DNA of 39,300 nt, taken from DASSCW01 sp036556695. GTDB taxonomy: Bacteria; Chloroflexota; Limnocylindria; QHBO01. Within the stretch, counting starts at the first letter, position 1. Every line of letters starts with the position of its first letter. The stretch is from positions 1 through 39,300 of the forward strand of contig DATBIY010000019.1 in NCBI GenBank assembly GCA_036556695.1, given 5' to 3'. A model generated the notes under the pieces. The model did not search any database and was not told the DNA's origin. It was given only the letters and a program-made list of their open reading frames with translations. This document shows, piece by piece, positions 1-7,412 of the stretch. Both the position numbers and the translations under genes were made by a program.

Positions 1-2
1 AG

Positions 3-773
3 CGGCCGACCGAGGACCAGGAGCTCCTCCGTTCCCGGCAGGCCCTCGAGTTCCGCGACACCGACACGTGGCGGACGCTGCGCATCATGGGCGAGTTCGT
101 CGAGGGCTTCGACGCCCTGGCGGACATCGGCCCGGCAGTCACCATCTTCGGATCGGCGCGCGTCGGCCGCCGCAACCGCTACTACGGCGCCGCCCGCCGG
201 GTGGCGGCCGAACTGGCGCGCCGCGGCTTCGCCATCATCACCGGCGGCGGCCCCGGGATCATGGAGGCCGCCAACCGTGGCGCCAAGGACGGGGGCGGCC
301 TGTCCATCGGCTGCAACATCGAGCTGCCCTTCGAGCAGGGACTCAACGAGTACGTCGACCTTGGCATGGAGTTCCGCTACTTCTTCGTGCGCAAGACGAT
401 GTTCGTCAAGTACGCGGAGGGCTTCGTCATCTTCCCCGGTGGCTTCGGCACGCTGGACGAGCTGTTCGAGGCGCTGACCCTCATCCAGACCGGCAAGGTC
501 GAGCACTTCCCGGTGGTCCTCTACGGCAAGGATTACTGGAACGGGCTGCTGAAATGGATCCGCGAGAAGCCGCTCTACGAGGAGAAGGTCAGCCCCGAGG
601 ACCTGGACCTGGTGACCATCACCGACGACGTCCAGGTCGCCTGCCAGGCGATCGTCGACTCGCGCCGCAACCGCGAGGCGCGCGAGGAGCGGCGCTCCGA
701 GGAGAAGGCCAGCGTCAAGGCCACGGCCGAGGCGAGGTCCGAGGCCGCGGGAGGCTCCGGCCACCCCGACTGA
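3..773 (+). CDS. LOG-family nucleotide 5'-monophosphate phosphoribohydrolase, 5' end outside window
   Basis: LOG (TIGR00730) Rossmann-fold family; characterised members hydrolyse the N-glycosidic bond of nucleoside 5'-monophosphates such as cytokinin ribotides or AMP, releasing base and ribose 5-phosphate in the cytoplasm. Seen here are both family signatures: the glycine-rich segment GGGPGIMEAANRGA and the catalytic PGGFGTLDELFE. The first ATG in frame is at 87, but the frame stays open to the window edge and the upstream codons read TEDQELLRSRQALEFR then TDTWRTLRIMGEF, the usual N-terminal extension of this family, so the true start lies before base 1. The last 35 residues are charged and low-complexity (Glu/Arg/Ala), probably a disordered tail. 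Followed by about 300 bp of non-coding repeat sequence. Family is sure; exact substrate is not. Confidence 0.93.
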   Translation, partial: RPTEDQELLRSRQALEFRDTDTWRTLRIMGEFVEGFDALADIGPAVTIFGSARVGRRNRYYGAARRVAAELARRGFAIITGGGPGIMEAANRGAKDGGGLSIGCNIELPFEQGLNEYVDLGMEFRYFFVRKTMFVKYAEGFVIFPGGFGTLDELFEALTLIQTGKVEHFPVVLYGKDYWNGLLKWIREKPLYEEKVSPEDLDLVTITDDVQVACQAIVDSRRNREAREERRSEEKASVKATAEARSEAAGGSGHPD

Positions 774-776
774 GGG

Positions 777-848
777 TGCTGCGTCTGCGGCGGCGTTTGC
801 GGCCTCGTTTGCGGCGACGTTTGCAGCGGCGTTTGCAGCGGCGTTTGC
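777..848. repeat. 12-bp tandem repeat, six units
   Basis: Six head-to-tail 12-bp units with consensus RGCGGCGTTTGC begin four bases after the LOG stop codon; the last two are identical and the first is degenerate. The array runs into AGCTGGAGCACACATC, and a matching unit plus tail recurs at 8660-8687. The array is not coding in any convincing frame. It may be a slipped-strand expansion within a dispersed element. Confidence 0.85.
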
Positions 849-1078
849 AGCTGGAGCACACATCCGGCCGATTGGGCTGATTCCGCCTGCTCAGGCTGGC
901 CCGGCGGGGCCGGGTTTGCCATGGGCGCAGGTTCGCGTCTCCGTCGAGGCCCGTCACAACCCGGATTTGCTCGACCCGCAAACCATTGACCGGGGGTGTC
1001 CGATACTTGCTCCACCCGCAAGCTGGCGGGGAGACCTTCAGCCGGACGCAATGGCCCTTCTGAACTGGCGCTGCTGAA
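849..1078. other. Intergenic, TTTGC/GCAAA-rich
   Basis: No gene is supported here. Two imperfect copies of TTGCTCGACCCGCAA occur at about 965-979 and 1008-1022 (the second reads TTGCTCCACCCGCAA), each with TTGC/GCAA ends that could pair. With the neighbouring tandem array this looks like repeat-derived spacer. A terminator for the LOG gene is not obvious. Confidence 0.5.
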
Positions 1079-1155
1079 TGGCGGGCCCGACCGGATTCGA
1101 ACCGGCGATCTCCAGCGTGACAGGCTGGCATGTTGGGCCACTACACCACGGGCCC
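1079..1155 (-). tRNA. tRNA-Asp (anticodon GTC)
   Basis: On the minus strand the acceptor stem GGGCCCG pairs with CGGGCCC, the D-arm starts TGGTGTAG, the anticodon stem-loop is CCAGC-CTGTCAC-GCTGG with anticodon GTC, and the T-arm contains GGTTCGAATCC. The discriminator base is G as expected for tRNA-Asp, and the 3' CCA is genome-encoded (1079-1081). Minus-strand orientation, read from a TATACT box upstream. Confidence 0.97.
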
Positions 1156-1174
1156 GCGGGAGCGACGGTGGCGG

Positions 1175-1180
1175 AGTATA
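1175..1180 (-). promoter_or_regulatory. -10 box for tRNA-Asp
   Basis: TATACT on the minus strand lies 19 bases before the mature 5' end of tRNA-Asp. It matches the sigma-70 -10 consensus TATAAT at five of six positions. No convincing -35 is seen. Confidence 0.6.
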
Positions 1181-1200
1181 GCAGCCCGGCCCCACGACCT

Positions 1201-1650
1201 TCAGGAAGCCGGCGATCGACCCTCGCGAAGGCGTATGACGCCGCGCGCGCTCCAGCCGTAGGCCAGGGCCACCAGCCCAAGACCGATGCCGCCCGGCACG
1301 AGGATCGCCGGCGGCCCGCCGGCCGATGCGGCGCTCACCAGGGAGGCCACACCCCAGCCAATCGCCAGCAGTGCCATGGTCGCGCACAGCACCGCCACCG
1401 GCAGCAGCGCGGCGCCGATGCGGCGGCGCAGCAGCTCCCCGCTGGCCAGATGCGCGACGCCCAGCCCCAGCAGCACGTAACCGCTCGCCGCCGCCGCGCC
1501 GCCGACCGCGTCAGCATCGATCAGCACCGGCGGCAGCTGGGCGTAGAGCCAGGACGATTGCCACGTCCCGACCACCACCCCAAGCAGCCCGACGCCGCAG
1601 AGCACGGCACCGCTGATTAGCAGCCAGATCATTGGAAAGCGCGGCGCCAC
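1201..1650 (-). CDS. Hypothetical small membrane protein
   Basis: 149 residues from a GTG start, with about four hydrophobic segments: residues about 8-28, 52-68, 80-105 and 115-132. The loops are short, and a cationic C-terminus (WSARGVIRLREGR) suggests a cytoplasmic end. I recognise no family. It follows the upstream minus-strand membrane gene by 16 bp and resembles it in style (Gly/Ala/Leu-rich helices, similar size), so the two may be an operon of loosely related proteins. No clear Shine-Dalgarno precedes the GTG; ATG at 1632 (MIWLLISG) is an alternative start directly before the first helix. Its stop lies 45 bp from the tRNA-Asp gene, on the same strand. Confidence 0.65.
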   Translation of the reverse strand: MAPRFPMIWLLISGAVLCGVGLLGVVVGTWQSSWLYAQLPPVLIDADAVGGAAAASGYVLLGLGVAHLASGELLRRRIGAALLPVAVLCATMALLAIGWGVASLVSAASAGGPPAILVPGGIGLGLVALAYGWSARGVIRLREGRSPAS

Positions 1651-1666
1651 GGAGTGTGGCGGGCGA

Positions 1667-2200
1667 TCAGCGCGCCGGGCGCGCCAGGATGACGGCGGCC
1701 GCGCCGAAGACCAGGGTTGCGACCGCCAGCGAGGCGGCCAGGATCGGGTCGCCGGCTCCCTCCGTCATGACGCGCACCACGCCGATCACCGAGAGTGCGG
1801 CGGCCAGCGCGGAAATGCCGGCCGCGATGCGCCGGCTGCCACGCACGTCAGCCAGCACGGCCAGGGCGGCACCCAGCAGGCCCACGCCCAGCACCCCCAG
1901 GCCGATACCACCCAGCACCTGGCCGGTGCCCAGCTCCGCGACGTTGGGTGGCGGGTCGACGTAGCGTGAGCCGGTGGTCATGCCGAAGACCACCATGGCG
2001 ATGGCCGCGATGAAGAGCGCCAGCCCCAGCACCGCCAGGGCCAGCACCGCCACGCTGCCCGCCTCGCCGATGTGCTCCGGCGCGAGCGGATGCGAGCGGC
2101 TGCGCGGCCGCTGGCCTGGACGCACGGCGGTGCGCGCGCCGCGCGATCGGACGCTGCGCTCCACGTTGCCTGCCTTCTTGGTGGTCACCACCCGGCGCAT
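1667..2200 (-). CDS. Hypothetical membrane protein with basic N-terminal tail
   Basis: About 177 residues from ATG 2200. GTG 2215 upstream and GTG 2191 downstream are also possible; an AGGAGG at 2202-2207 sits better spaced for the latter. The first 45 residues are Arg/Lys-rich and hydrophilic, then come about four hydrophobic helices separated by short loops, including a Gly/Leu-rich one (VLGGIGLGVLGVGLLGAAL). No enzyme motif and no recognised family. It is divergent from the alpha/beta hydrolase gene and is probably co-transcribed with the membrane gene at 1201-1650. Confidence 0.6.
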   Translation of the reverse strand: MRRVVTTKKAGNVERSVRSRGARTAVRPGQRPRSRSHPLAPEHIGEAGSVAVLALAVLGLALFIAAIAMVVFGMTTGSRYVDPPPNVAELGTGQVLGGIGLGVLGVGLLGAALAVLADVRGSRRIAAGISALAAALSVIGVVRVMTEGAGDPILAASLAVATLVFGAAAVILARPAR

Positions 2201-2283
2201 TGCCTCCTGACGCACGGACGACGCGCCGTCGGGCGCGTCGATCGGCGTTCGATTGTACGGGACGAGGGCCCGCTACGCGACCG

Positions 2284-2289
2284 TATACT
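2284..2289 (+). promoter_or_regulatory. -10 box, probable leaderless start
   Basis: TATACT lies eight bases before ATG 2298 with no Shine-Dalgarno between them. Transcription from this box would begin at or within two bases of the start codon, giving a leaderless mRNA. A poorly placed TTGTAC at 2253 is 25 bases upstream of the box, too far to be a normal -35. Confidence 0.5.
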
Positions 2290-2297
2290 CCGGCGCG

Positions 2298-3335
2298 ATG
2301 CCGTTCGAGGTGCCGGAGGACCCGCGGACCAGCCGGCGCAACGCAGTCACCCGGTGGCTGACCTTGGCGGTCGTCGCCATGCTGCTGGCGCTGCTGGCGT
2401 ACCTCGGCTACGTGGGCTTCGTCGGCTCCGACCAGCTGGCCAACCCGCCGTCGCCCAGCCGCGACTGCCGCACGCCAGCCATCGAGCTTGGCTGGGTGTA
2501 CGAGGCAGTCAACTACAACGCCGCCAGCGACGTGGCCATCGCCGACCTGCCAGATCCCACGAACTGCCCGGACCGCAGCGTCGTGCCCGGGACCGAGCTG
2601 ACTGCCTCGGATGGGGCACGGCTGGCGGCGTGGTACATCCCCGCGGGCAACGGCGCTTCGCCAAGAGGCCCGACCGTGGTGCTGGCCCACGGCTACGGCG
2701 GCAACAAGAGCAGCATGCTCGGCGTCGCCGAGATCCTCCACCAACGCTACAACCTGGTCCTGTTCGATTTCCGCAACCATGGGCAGAGCACCGGAACACA
2801 GACCACGCAGGGGCTGCTGGAGGCGAACGATCTGCGCGCGGTGCTCGGCTGGCTGCGCGAGGCCAAGGGGCCGGATCGCGTGGCAGTGCTGGGCCAGTCG
2901 ATGGGCGGGGCCAGTGCGCTCAACGAGGCGGTTGGCGATCGGCAGGTCGACGCGCTGATCCTGGACTCGCTGCATGCCACGTTGTCGAACGCCGTCCAGG
3001 CACGGCTCGACCGCCAGCATTACCCGCTCTCGCTGCCCGGTGCGTGGGCCATCCTGCTGGGCGGCCTGCTGCGCACCGGACAGGACATGAGCGCCGTCGA
3101 CCCGGTCTCGCTGATCGGCCGCTTCGACCGCCCGGTGCTGATCATCGCCGGCGGCCGTGACGACGCCATCGGCGCCAATGATCCGCAGGATCTGCTGGCC
3201 GCCGCCCAGAGCGGCCAGGCGCAGGCAGAGCTGAGGGTCTGTCCCGAGGCGAACCACGGGCAGCCGGTCGAGCGCTGCCGCGGCGACTACGCGGACTGGG
3301 TGCTAGGCTTCCTCGAGCGCAGCCTGGGCCGCTGA
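2298..3335 (+). CDS. Membrane-anchored alpha/beta hydrolase
   Basis: 345 residues. An N-terminal signal-anchor helix (about residues 19-40) precedes an extracytoplasmic alpha/beta hydrolase domain. Visible motifs are the oxyanion-hole segment HGYGGNKSS, the nucleophile elbow GQSMGG, the acid in GGRDDAI and the catalytic histidine in EANHGQP, so the Ser-Asp-His triad is complete. A family match is to serine aminopeptidase S33/BAAT-like esterases and peptidases; substrate cannot be told. An ATG further in (2298) was chosen over an upstream GTG-type extension because the TATACT box abuts it. The DUF885 gene follows after 50 bp and the cyclophilin after that, suggesting a shared envelope or peptide-processing transcript. 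Confidence 0.88.
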   Translation: MPFEVPEDPRTSRRNAVTRWLTLAVVAMLLALLAYLGYVGFVGSDQLANPPSPSRDCRTPAIELGWVYEAVNYNAASDVAIADLPDPTNCPDRSVVPGTELTASDGARLAAWYIPAGNGASPRGPTVVLAHGYGGNKSSMLGVAEILHQRYNLVLFDFRNHGQSTGTQTTQGLLEANDLRAVLGWLREAKGPDRVAVLGQSMGGASALNEAVGDRQVDALILDSLHATLSNAVQARLDRQHYPLSLPGAWAILLGGLLRTGQDMSAVDPVSLIGRFDRPVLIIAGGRDDAIGANDPQDLLAAAQSGQAQAELRVCPEANHGQPVERCRGDYADWVLGFLERSLGR

Positions 3336-3385
3336 GCCCGCAACGTCCCCGCCGCGCTGCTTCCCCACCGTCCCGAGGTCCCTGG

Positions 3386-5026
3386 ATGCACGCCAATTCC
3401 GATGCTGACGCGCGCTTCGACCGAGCGGTCGAGCGCTGGTTCCGCGGCCTCCTGGAGCTCGATCCCGAGGAGGCCACCTACGTCGGCGTCCATGATCACG
3501 ACCACCGCCTGTCGAGCGGCACGCGCGAGCACATCGAGCAGCAGGCGGCGTTCCACGGTGCCGCCGCCGAAGAGATGGAGCGCTTCCCGGCGGATGACCT
3601 CTCGCCGGCTCGCGCCCTCGACCGCGAGCTCGTCATCCACGAGAGCCGGCTGTCCCATCACCTGCTGACCGAGCGCCGCCAGTGGGCGGGCTCCAGCCGC
3701 GCTGCCGAGCACATTGGCAACGCGTTGTTTCCGATGTTCACGCGCGACTACGCCCCGCTCGAGCAGCGGCTGGAGGCGATCGCCGCGCGGCTCGAGGCAG
3801 CGCCACAGTACCTGGCCGAGACGCGGACGCGCGTGGACCAGCCGGTGAAGCTGTGGATCGAGATCGACATCGAGGGCTCCGAGTCACTGCCCCAGTTCCT
3901 GGACTCGATCGTGGCGGTGGCCCGCTCGGAGCACGTCGGCGAGGCGCTGGCACGGCGCGTCGAAGCGGCGGCGGACGGCCTGCGGGCTGCGCTGGAGGAG
4001 CACATCGCCTGGCTGCGCAGGGACGCGCTTCCGCGGTCCGACGGCCATTGGCAGGCGGGTCGTGATGGCTTCGAGCAGCTCGTCGCCCTGCGCCGCCTCG
4101 ACGCCACGGCCGACGAGATCCTGGAGGTCGGCGAGCAGATGCTGGCCGACGAGTCGGCGGCTCGCGAGGCGATCTGCGCCGAGATCGACCCCACCCTCTC
4201 GCCGACGGAGGTCGGCGACCTCATCAAGGACGACCACCCGGCCACCTTCCCCGAGGCGCTGGAGGAGTACCGCCACGCCATGGACCGGGCGCGCGCCTTC
4301 ATCGTGGAGCACGACCTGGCGACCATGCCGCAGCAGGACCGGCTCAAGGTCATCGAGACCCCGCCCTACGATCGGCACCTCATCCCATTCGCGGCGTACT
4401 ACCAGCCGCCGCGCTTCGACCCCGACCCGGCTGGCACCTACATCGTCACTCCGCCCGGCTCGCCGGACATGTGGCGCGAGCACAATTACGCGTCGATCAG
4501 CAACACCAGCGTGCACGAGGCCTATCCCGGCCACCACCTGCAGCTGTCGGCCGCGAACCAGAATCCCAGCCTGGTGCGCGCGCTGAGCCTCAGCGCCGCC
4601 GAGTTCGACGAGGGCTGGGCCTTCTACTGCGAGCGGATGATGAAGGACGCCGGCTTCGACGACACGCCGCGGCATCGCTGGGTGATGCACACCGATGCGA
4701 TCTGGCGCTCGGTGAGGATCATTTTGGACGTCAAGCTGCATCGTGGCGATATCGGCTTCGAGGAAGCCATCGAGTTCATGATCGACAAGACCAGCTTCGA
4801 GCGGCCTGCCGCACTGGCCGAGGTCAAGCGCTACACCAGCACGCCCACCTACCAGTTGAGCTACCTGTACGGGCGGCACATGATCGAGCGCCTGCGGGAC
4901 CAGGTGCGCCGGCGGATGGGGCCAGCCTTCAACCTGAAGTTCTTCCACGACACGCTGATCTACGGCGGCAGCATGCCGGTCTCCTTCGCCGGCCGGCTGT
5001 TCGACGCCAAACTGGGCGGAGCCTGA
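3386..5026 (+). CDS. DUF885 family metallohydrolase (putative carboxypeptidase-like)
   Basis: 546 residues, full length for DUF885. The zinc-site signature HEAYPGHH and the downstream glutamate-containing FDEGWAFYCE are present, as is the C-terminal TSTPTYQLSYLYG segment typical of the family. Members are predicted zinc peptidases related by fold to the M32/M2-type gluzincins; some were shown to have peptidase activity, but the substrate here is unknown. No signal peptide, so it is likely cytoplasmic. GAGGT lies six bases before ATG 3386, supporting the start. The cyclophilin gene begins four bases after its stop, so the two are almost certainly co-transcribed. Confidence 0.9.
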   Translation: MHANSDADARFDRAVERWFRGLLELDPEEATYVGVHDHDHRLSSGTREHIEQQAAFHGAAAEEMERFPADDLSPARALDRELVIHESRLSHHLLTERRQWAGSSRAAEHIGNALFPMFTRDYAPLEQRLEAIAARLEAAPQYLAETRTRVDQPVKLWIEIDIEGSESLPQFLDSIVAVARSEHVGEALARRVEAAADGLRAALEEHIAWLRRDALPRSDGHWQAGRDGFEQLVALRRLDATADEILEVGEQMLADESAAREAICAEIDPTLSPTEVGDLIKDDHPATFPEALEEYRHAMDRARAFIVEHDLATMPQQDRLKVIETPPYDRHLIPFAAYYQPPRFDPDPAGTYIVTPPGSPDMWREHNYASISNTSVHEAYPGHHLQLSAANQNPSLVRALSLSAAEFDEGWAFYCERMMKDAGFDDTPRHRWVMHTDAIWRSVRIILDVKLHRGDIGFEEAIEFMIDKTSFERPAALAEVKRYTSTPTYQLSYLYGRHMIERLRDQVRRRMGPAFNLKFFHDTLIYGGSMPVSFAGRLFDAKLGGA

Positions 5027-5029
5027 CCG

Positions 5030-5704
5030 ATGAAGCGGCGCGGCGCCCTCGCGCTGGGGGCGCTCCTGCTGGCGGCGGCCTGTGCCTCGCCGGCGGCCTC
5101 GCGACCGCCCTGCCCGACCGCGGCGCCGGCGGGGGACCAGGCCGCAGGCATCATCGGCGACACCAGCACCATGACGGTCAGGACCAACAAGGGCGAGTTC
5201 ACCATCACCCTCCGGCCCGACGAGGCGCCGATCGCGACGGCCAACTTCGTGGCCCTGGCCCGCTGCGGCTTCTACGACGGCATCAGCTTCCACCGTGTGA
5301 TCGGTGGGTTCGTGGCGCAGGCCGGCGACCCACAGACGCGCGACAACCGCGGCGACTTCGCCGGTCTGGGGGCGGGCGGCCCGGGCTACAAGTTCGAGGT
5401 GGAGATGCCGCCCGCCGGAACGACGTATCGCACCTACATGGTGGCCATGGCGAATGCCATGCAGTACGACTTCGCCACCGGCGAGATCCAGGGCGGGACC
5501 GATACCAACGGCAGCCAGTTCTTCGTGATGCTGGCCGGCGCCCGGGAGCTGCGGCCCTACTACACCGTGCTCGGCGAGGTCACGGACGGCACCGATACCG
5601 TAGACGCCATCGGCCGTGTGCCCACCAGCGGGGATCCCATGAACGTGCCGCTGGACCCGGTCATCATCGAGTCCATGACCCCGGCGGCCGGCGGCGGCAG
5701 CTGA
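5030..5704 (+). CDS. Cyclophilin-type peptidyl-prolyl isomerase, lipoprotein
   Basis: 224 residues. The N-terminus is a short lipoprotein signal (MKRRGALALGALLL) ending in LAAAC with Cys18 as the probable lipidated residue. A Pro/Ala linker follows, then a cyclophilin domain from about residue 46 with the strand TNKGEFTITLRPDEAPIATANF, the catalytic-arginine segment FYDGISFHRVIGGFVAQAGDP and GSQFFVML. Expected to catalyse proline cis-trans isomerisation on exported proteins at the outer face of the membrane. The family residue that is usually Trp or His near the cyclosporin site appears divergent, as in most bacterial members. The gene starts four bases after the DUF885 stop. A promoter for a separate non-coding transcript begins 56 bp downstream. 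Confidence 0.92.
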   Translation: MKRRGALALGALLLAAACASPAASRPPCPTAAPAGDQAAGIIGDTSTMTVRTNKGEFTITLRPDEAPIATANFVALARCGFYDGISFHRVIGGFVAQAGDPQTRDNRGDFAGLGAGGPGYKFEVEMPPAGTTYRTYMVAMANAMQYDFATGEIQGGTDTNGSQFFVMLAGARELRPYYTVLGEVTDGTDTVDAIGRVPTSGDPMNVPLDPVIIESMTPAAGGGS

Positions 5705-5759
5705 CCCCGGGCAGGACCATTTCCGCTTCGAAATGTGAAGGAATCTTAGTCCCGAACCC

Positions 5760-5789
5760 TTGACCCGCTCCGAGGGGCTTGGGTACCAT
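5760..5789 (+). promoter_or_regulatory. Sigma-70-type promoter of candidate ncRNA
   Basis: TTGACC (5760-5765) and TACCAT (5784-5789) are separated by 18 bases. The -35 matches consensus TTGACA at five of six positions. There is no open reading frame downstream before the hairpin terminator at 5912-5937, so the transcript would be about 140 nt of non-coding RNA. Confidence 0.6.
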
Positions 5790-5795
5790 GTGTTC

Positions 5796-5937
5796 GCTGT
5801 TCGTACAGCGATTCACTACTGATCGCAAGGTCATGGGTAGGTTTGGGTAAGGGTAGTGCGGGAAACCGCGCGTGAAAGATGCCCTTGCGGTTAGCGAATC
5901 CGGCAGCAAAGGAAGGCCCCTCTTCGGAGGGGCCTTC
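5796..5937 (+). ncRNA. Candidate structured non-coding RNA
   Basis: Lies between a good promoter and a strong terminator and contains no plausible coding frame with a ribosome site. Local pairing is dense. CGCTGT/ACAGCG closes a TCGT loop; TGATC/GGTCA closes a GCAA tetraloop; CACTAC pairs with GTAGTG; GCGG/CCGC closes a GAAA tetraloop; AAGGG pairs with CCCTT; GATTC near the start pairs with GAATC near the end. Two tetraloops of GNRA type and a nested long-range helix suggest a compact tertiary fold rather than a random leader. It does not look like SRP RNA, tmRNA, RNase P or 6S. The 3' stretch GCGAATCCGGCAGC weakly recalls the end of the ydaO (c-di-AMP) riboswitch, but the rest of that consensus is missing. 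Boundaries are inferred. Confidence 0.5.
5912..5937. terminator. Intrinsic terminator of candidate ncRNA
   Basis: GAAGGCCCCTC and GAGGGGCCTTC form a perfect 11-bp stem closed by a TTCG tetraloop. The stem has A-rich left and T-containing right ends, so it could work on either strand. Bases 5938-6131 downstream hold no supported gene or signal. Confidence 0.8.
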
Positions 5938-6131
5938 TGCTAGCCGCTGCAAATCCGCGGCGCGGTATTCACCCTGCGAATGCACGGGCGCCGGAACGGT
6001 CGCAGCCGGTGGCTCTGCCGTCATCCGATGCACACGACGAATGGCCTGATGCCAAAGGACGGTCCGACGCGAGCTCCGTGGTCGGTTGGTTCACCGGCTG
6101 AAGGACGGCCACGCCACCACTGGACACTGAA

Positions 6132-6155
6132 AGGGCCCCTCTGGCGAGGGGCCCT
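6132..6155 (-). terminator. Terminator of the 24-residue membrane peptide gene
   Basis: AGGGCCCCTC/GAGGGGCCCT is a perfect 10-bp stem with a four-base loop. Read on the minus strand it is followed by TTTC. It lies 25 bp past the stop codon of the small gene at 6180-6254, which supports that gene being a separate transcription unit. Confidence 0.75.
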
Positions 6156-6179
6156 GGTAGTTGCGTCTGCTGGCTGCTC

Positions 6180-6254
6180 TTACAGGTTGCCCGTCAGCAG
6201 CAGGATCAGCAGGATCAGCAGGATCAGTCCAATGATCCCTCCACCCCAGTACAT
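6180..6254 (-). CDS. 24-residue single-pass membrane peptide
   Basis: The reading frame MYWGGGIIGL... ends ...LLLTGNL and is followed by TAA. A perfect AAGGAGG Shine-Dalgarno (6261-6267) sits six bases before the ATG, one of the strongest ribosome sites in the window, and a 10-bp terminator stem follows the stop. After a short aromatic/glycine head the peptide is about 14 almost unbroken Ile/Leu residues, enough for one membrane helix, with no charged residue at all. The core is encoded by a 9-bp direct repeat (GCAGGATCA on the plus strand, three copies) giving repeating Leu-Ile-Leu. The function is unknown; it recalls very small stress-associated membrane peptides such as DUF3309-type proteins, but I cannot assign it. 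Confidence 0.75.
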   Translation of the reverse strand: MYWGGGIIGLILLILLILLLTGNL

Positions 6255-6426
6255 GACGTTCCTCCTTAACGAGCGTTCTGCTGGGGTAGATGCAGCAAGC
6301 GTGCCAACCAGCGCAGACCCAATGCGCCCGGGACTTGCGGCCGTGCGTCGCGGCAGGGTGCGCCCGCTGATCGCGGCGGTCGCGCCTCGGTCCAATCCGC
6401 TGGCAGCGGGTATCATCGCCGTCCGC

Positions 6427-6502
6427 GCGCCGGTAGCTCAGTGGATAGAGCGTCGGCCTCCGGAGCCGAAGGTCGCAGGTTCGAATCCTGTCCGGCGCGC
6501 CA
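6427..6502 (+). tRNA. tRNA-Arg (anticodon CCG)
   Basis: Acceptor stem GCGCCGG/CCGGCGC, D-arm GCTCAGTGGATAGAGC, anticodon stem-loop TCGGC-CTCCGGA-GCCGA with anticodon CCG, and T-loop GGTTCGAATCC are all present. Discriminator G and an encoded CCA (6500-6502) complete it. A TATCAT box at 6411-6416 is a plausible -10. A C/G-rich imperfect hairpin at about 6588-6607 may terminate it. Confidence 0.97.
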
Positions 6503-6555
6503 GCTCAGCCTCCTGCCGGCCGTAACCTCTGTCGGCCGTAGCCTTCTGGGTTCGA

Positions 6556-6575
6556 TCGTTGCATCGTCGCAACGA
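6556..6575. promoter_or_regulatory. Perfect 7-bp inverted repeat, possible operator
   Basis: TCGTTGC and GCAACGA flank six bases (ATCGTC). It lies between tRNA-Arg and the secreted protein gene at 6677, about 100 bp before that start. The size and symmetry fit a dimeric repressor site, but no regulator is identified. Confidence 0.35.
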
Positions 6576-6676
6576 GATTCCCCTCGACCCCCTTCCCGAT
6601 TCGGGGGAGTACTTCTAGGCTACCGGGCCCGAGGACCAGGGTACTGTCCACCTGGCCCCGATACACGGAGGCACGT

Positions 6677-7363
6677 ATGCCCACTACGCTCCATTGGCGC
6701 CGCACGGCGGTGCTCTTCTTCATGCTCGTGGCCGCACTCATCATGAGCTATATCAACACCGGAACGGTGCTGCCAGGCGTCTCTACCGCCAGTGCCCACG
6801 GCTGGTACAACTATCACAAGGAGTTCCACTGCTACGGCACGCGATTCTTCCTGAGCGCCGGCGTCGGCGCCATCTTCACCGAGGGCGATTCGCACGCGGG
6901 CGGCACCTTCACCTACATCGAGAACGACAACTACATGGAGGTTCGGGACAACCCTCAGAAGGACCCGACCGGCATGATCGTTGGCGAGTTCGAGCAGTCG
7001 AAGCGCATCGGCGGCATTGCCGTCATCAAGTTCTCGACCGACATCCGCATCAGCGGCATCTACTGGTACGACAACGACCCCAAGAGTCCGCCTGAGGTCC
7101 CGGTCCAGGAGGAAGGCTGGTCGTTCAACGGCATCAAGGGCCCACTGACGGGCGACAAGATGGCCGAGTGGCAGAGGGTCGACATGGTCACCGACAAGGT
7201 CGTCATCTCGGCCGGCGATGATTCCGGCGGCGTTGACTTCTGCTTCACCCCGGTCAAGCGCGTGTACTGCTGGGAGAAGTTCCACCACGTGTGGGACGTC
7301 GACCGCCACGGTAGGTTCCTCTTCGGCAAGTGGGGCATGTGGAGCTGGCTCCGCTACCACTGA
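6677..7363 (+). CDS. Secreted protein of unknown function
   Basis: 228 residues. The N-terminus has a basic pair, a hydrophobic core (TAVLFFMLVAALIMSY) and a probable signal peptidase site after STASA, so the mature protein starts near His41 (HGWYNYHKEFHCYG). The mature part is rich in aromatic residues, Gly and Asp with alternating beta-type patterns, and has three cysteines (HCYG, FCFT, YCWE). No membrane anchor beyond the signal and no catalytic motif that I recognise. GGAGG lies five bases before the ATG. A strong terminator at 7413-7441 follows, so the gene is probably monocistronic. I cannot assign a family. Confidence 0.82.
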   Translation: MPTTLHWRRTAVLFFMLVAALIMSYINTGTVLPGVSTASAHGWYNYHKEFHCYGTRFFLSAGVGAIFTEGDSHAGGTFTYIENDNYMEVRDNPQKDPTGMIVGEFEQSKRIGGIAVIKFSTDIRISGIYWYDNDPKSPPEVPVQEEGWSFNGIKGPLTGDKMAEWQRVDMVTDKVVISAGDDSGGVDFCFTPVKRVYCWEKFHHVWDVDRHGRFLFGKWGMWSWLRYH

Positions 7364-7412
7364 CCACCGGGTGACGCCGACTGAGAGTCGGCAGAAACGT
7401 CGGCCGAATTCC

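Noticed and set aside
777..848. Possible CRISPR array
   Set aside because: Units are 12 bp and directly adjacent, with no unique spacers and no cas genes.
5796..5937. Identification as SRP RNA, 6S RNA or a named riboswitch
   Set aside because: The SRP motif GGAAGGNAGCAGCC, the 6S central bubble and the core consensus of the riboswitches I know are all absent. Only a short 3' likeness to ydaO exists, which is too little.
6271..6310. Sigma-54-like TTGGCACG...TTGCT on the minus strand upstream of the small membrane peptide
   Set aside because: The GG and GC elements are seven bases apart instead of ten, and no sigma-54 activator gene is in the window.
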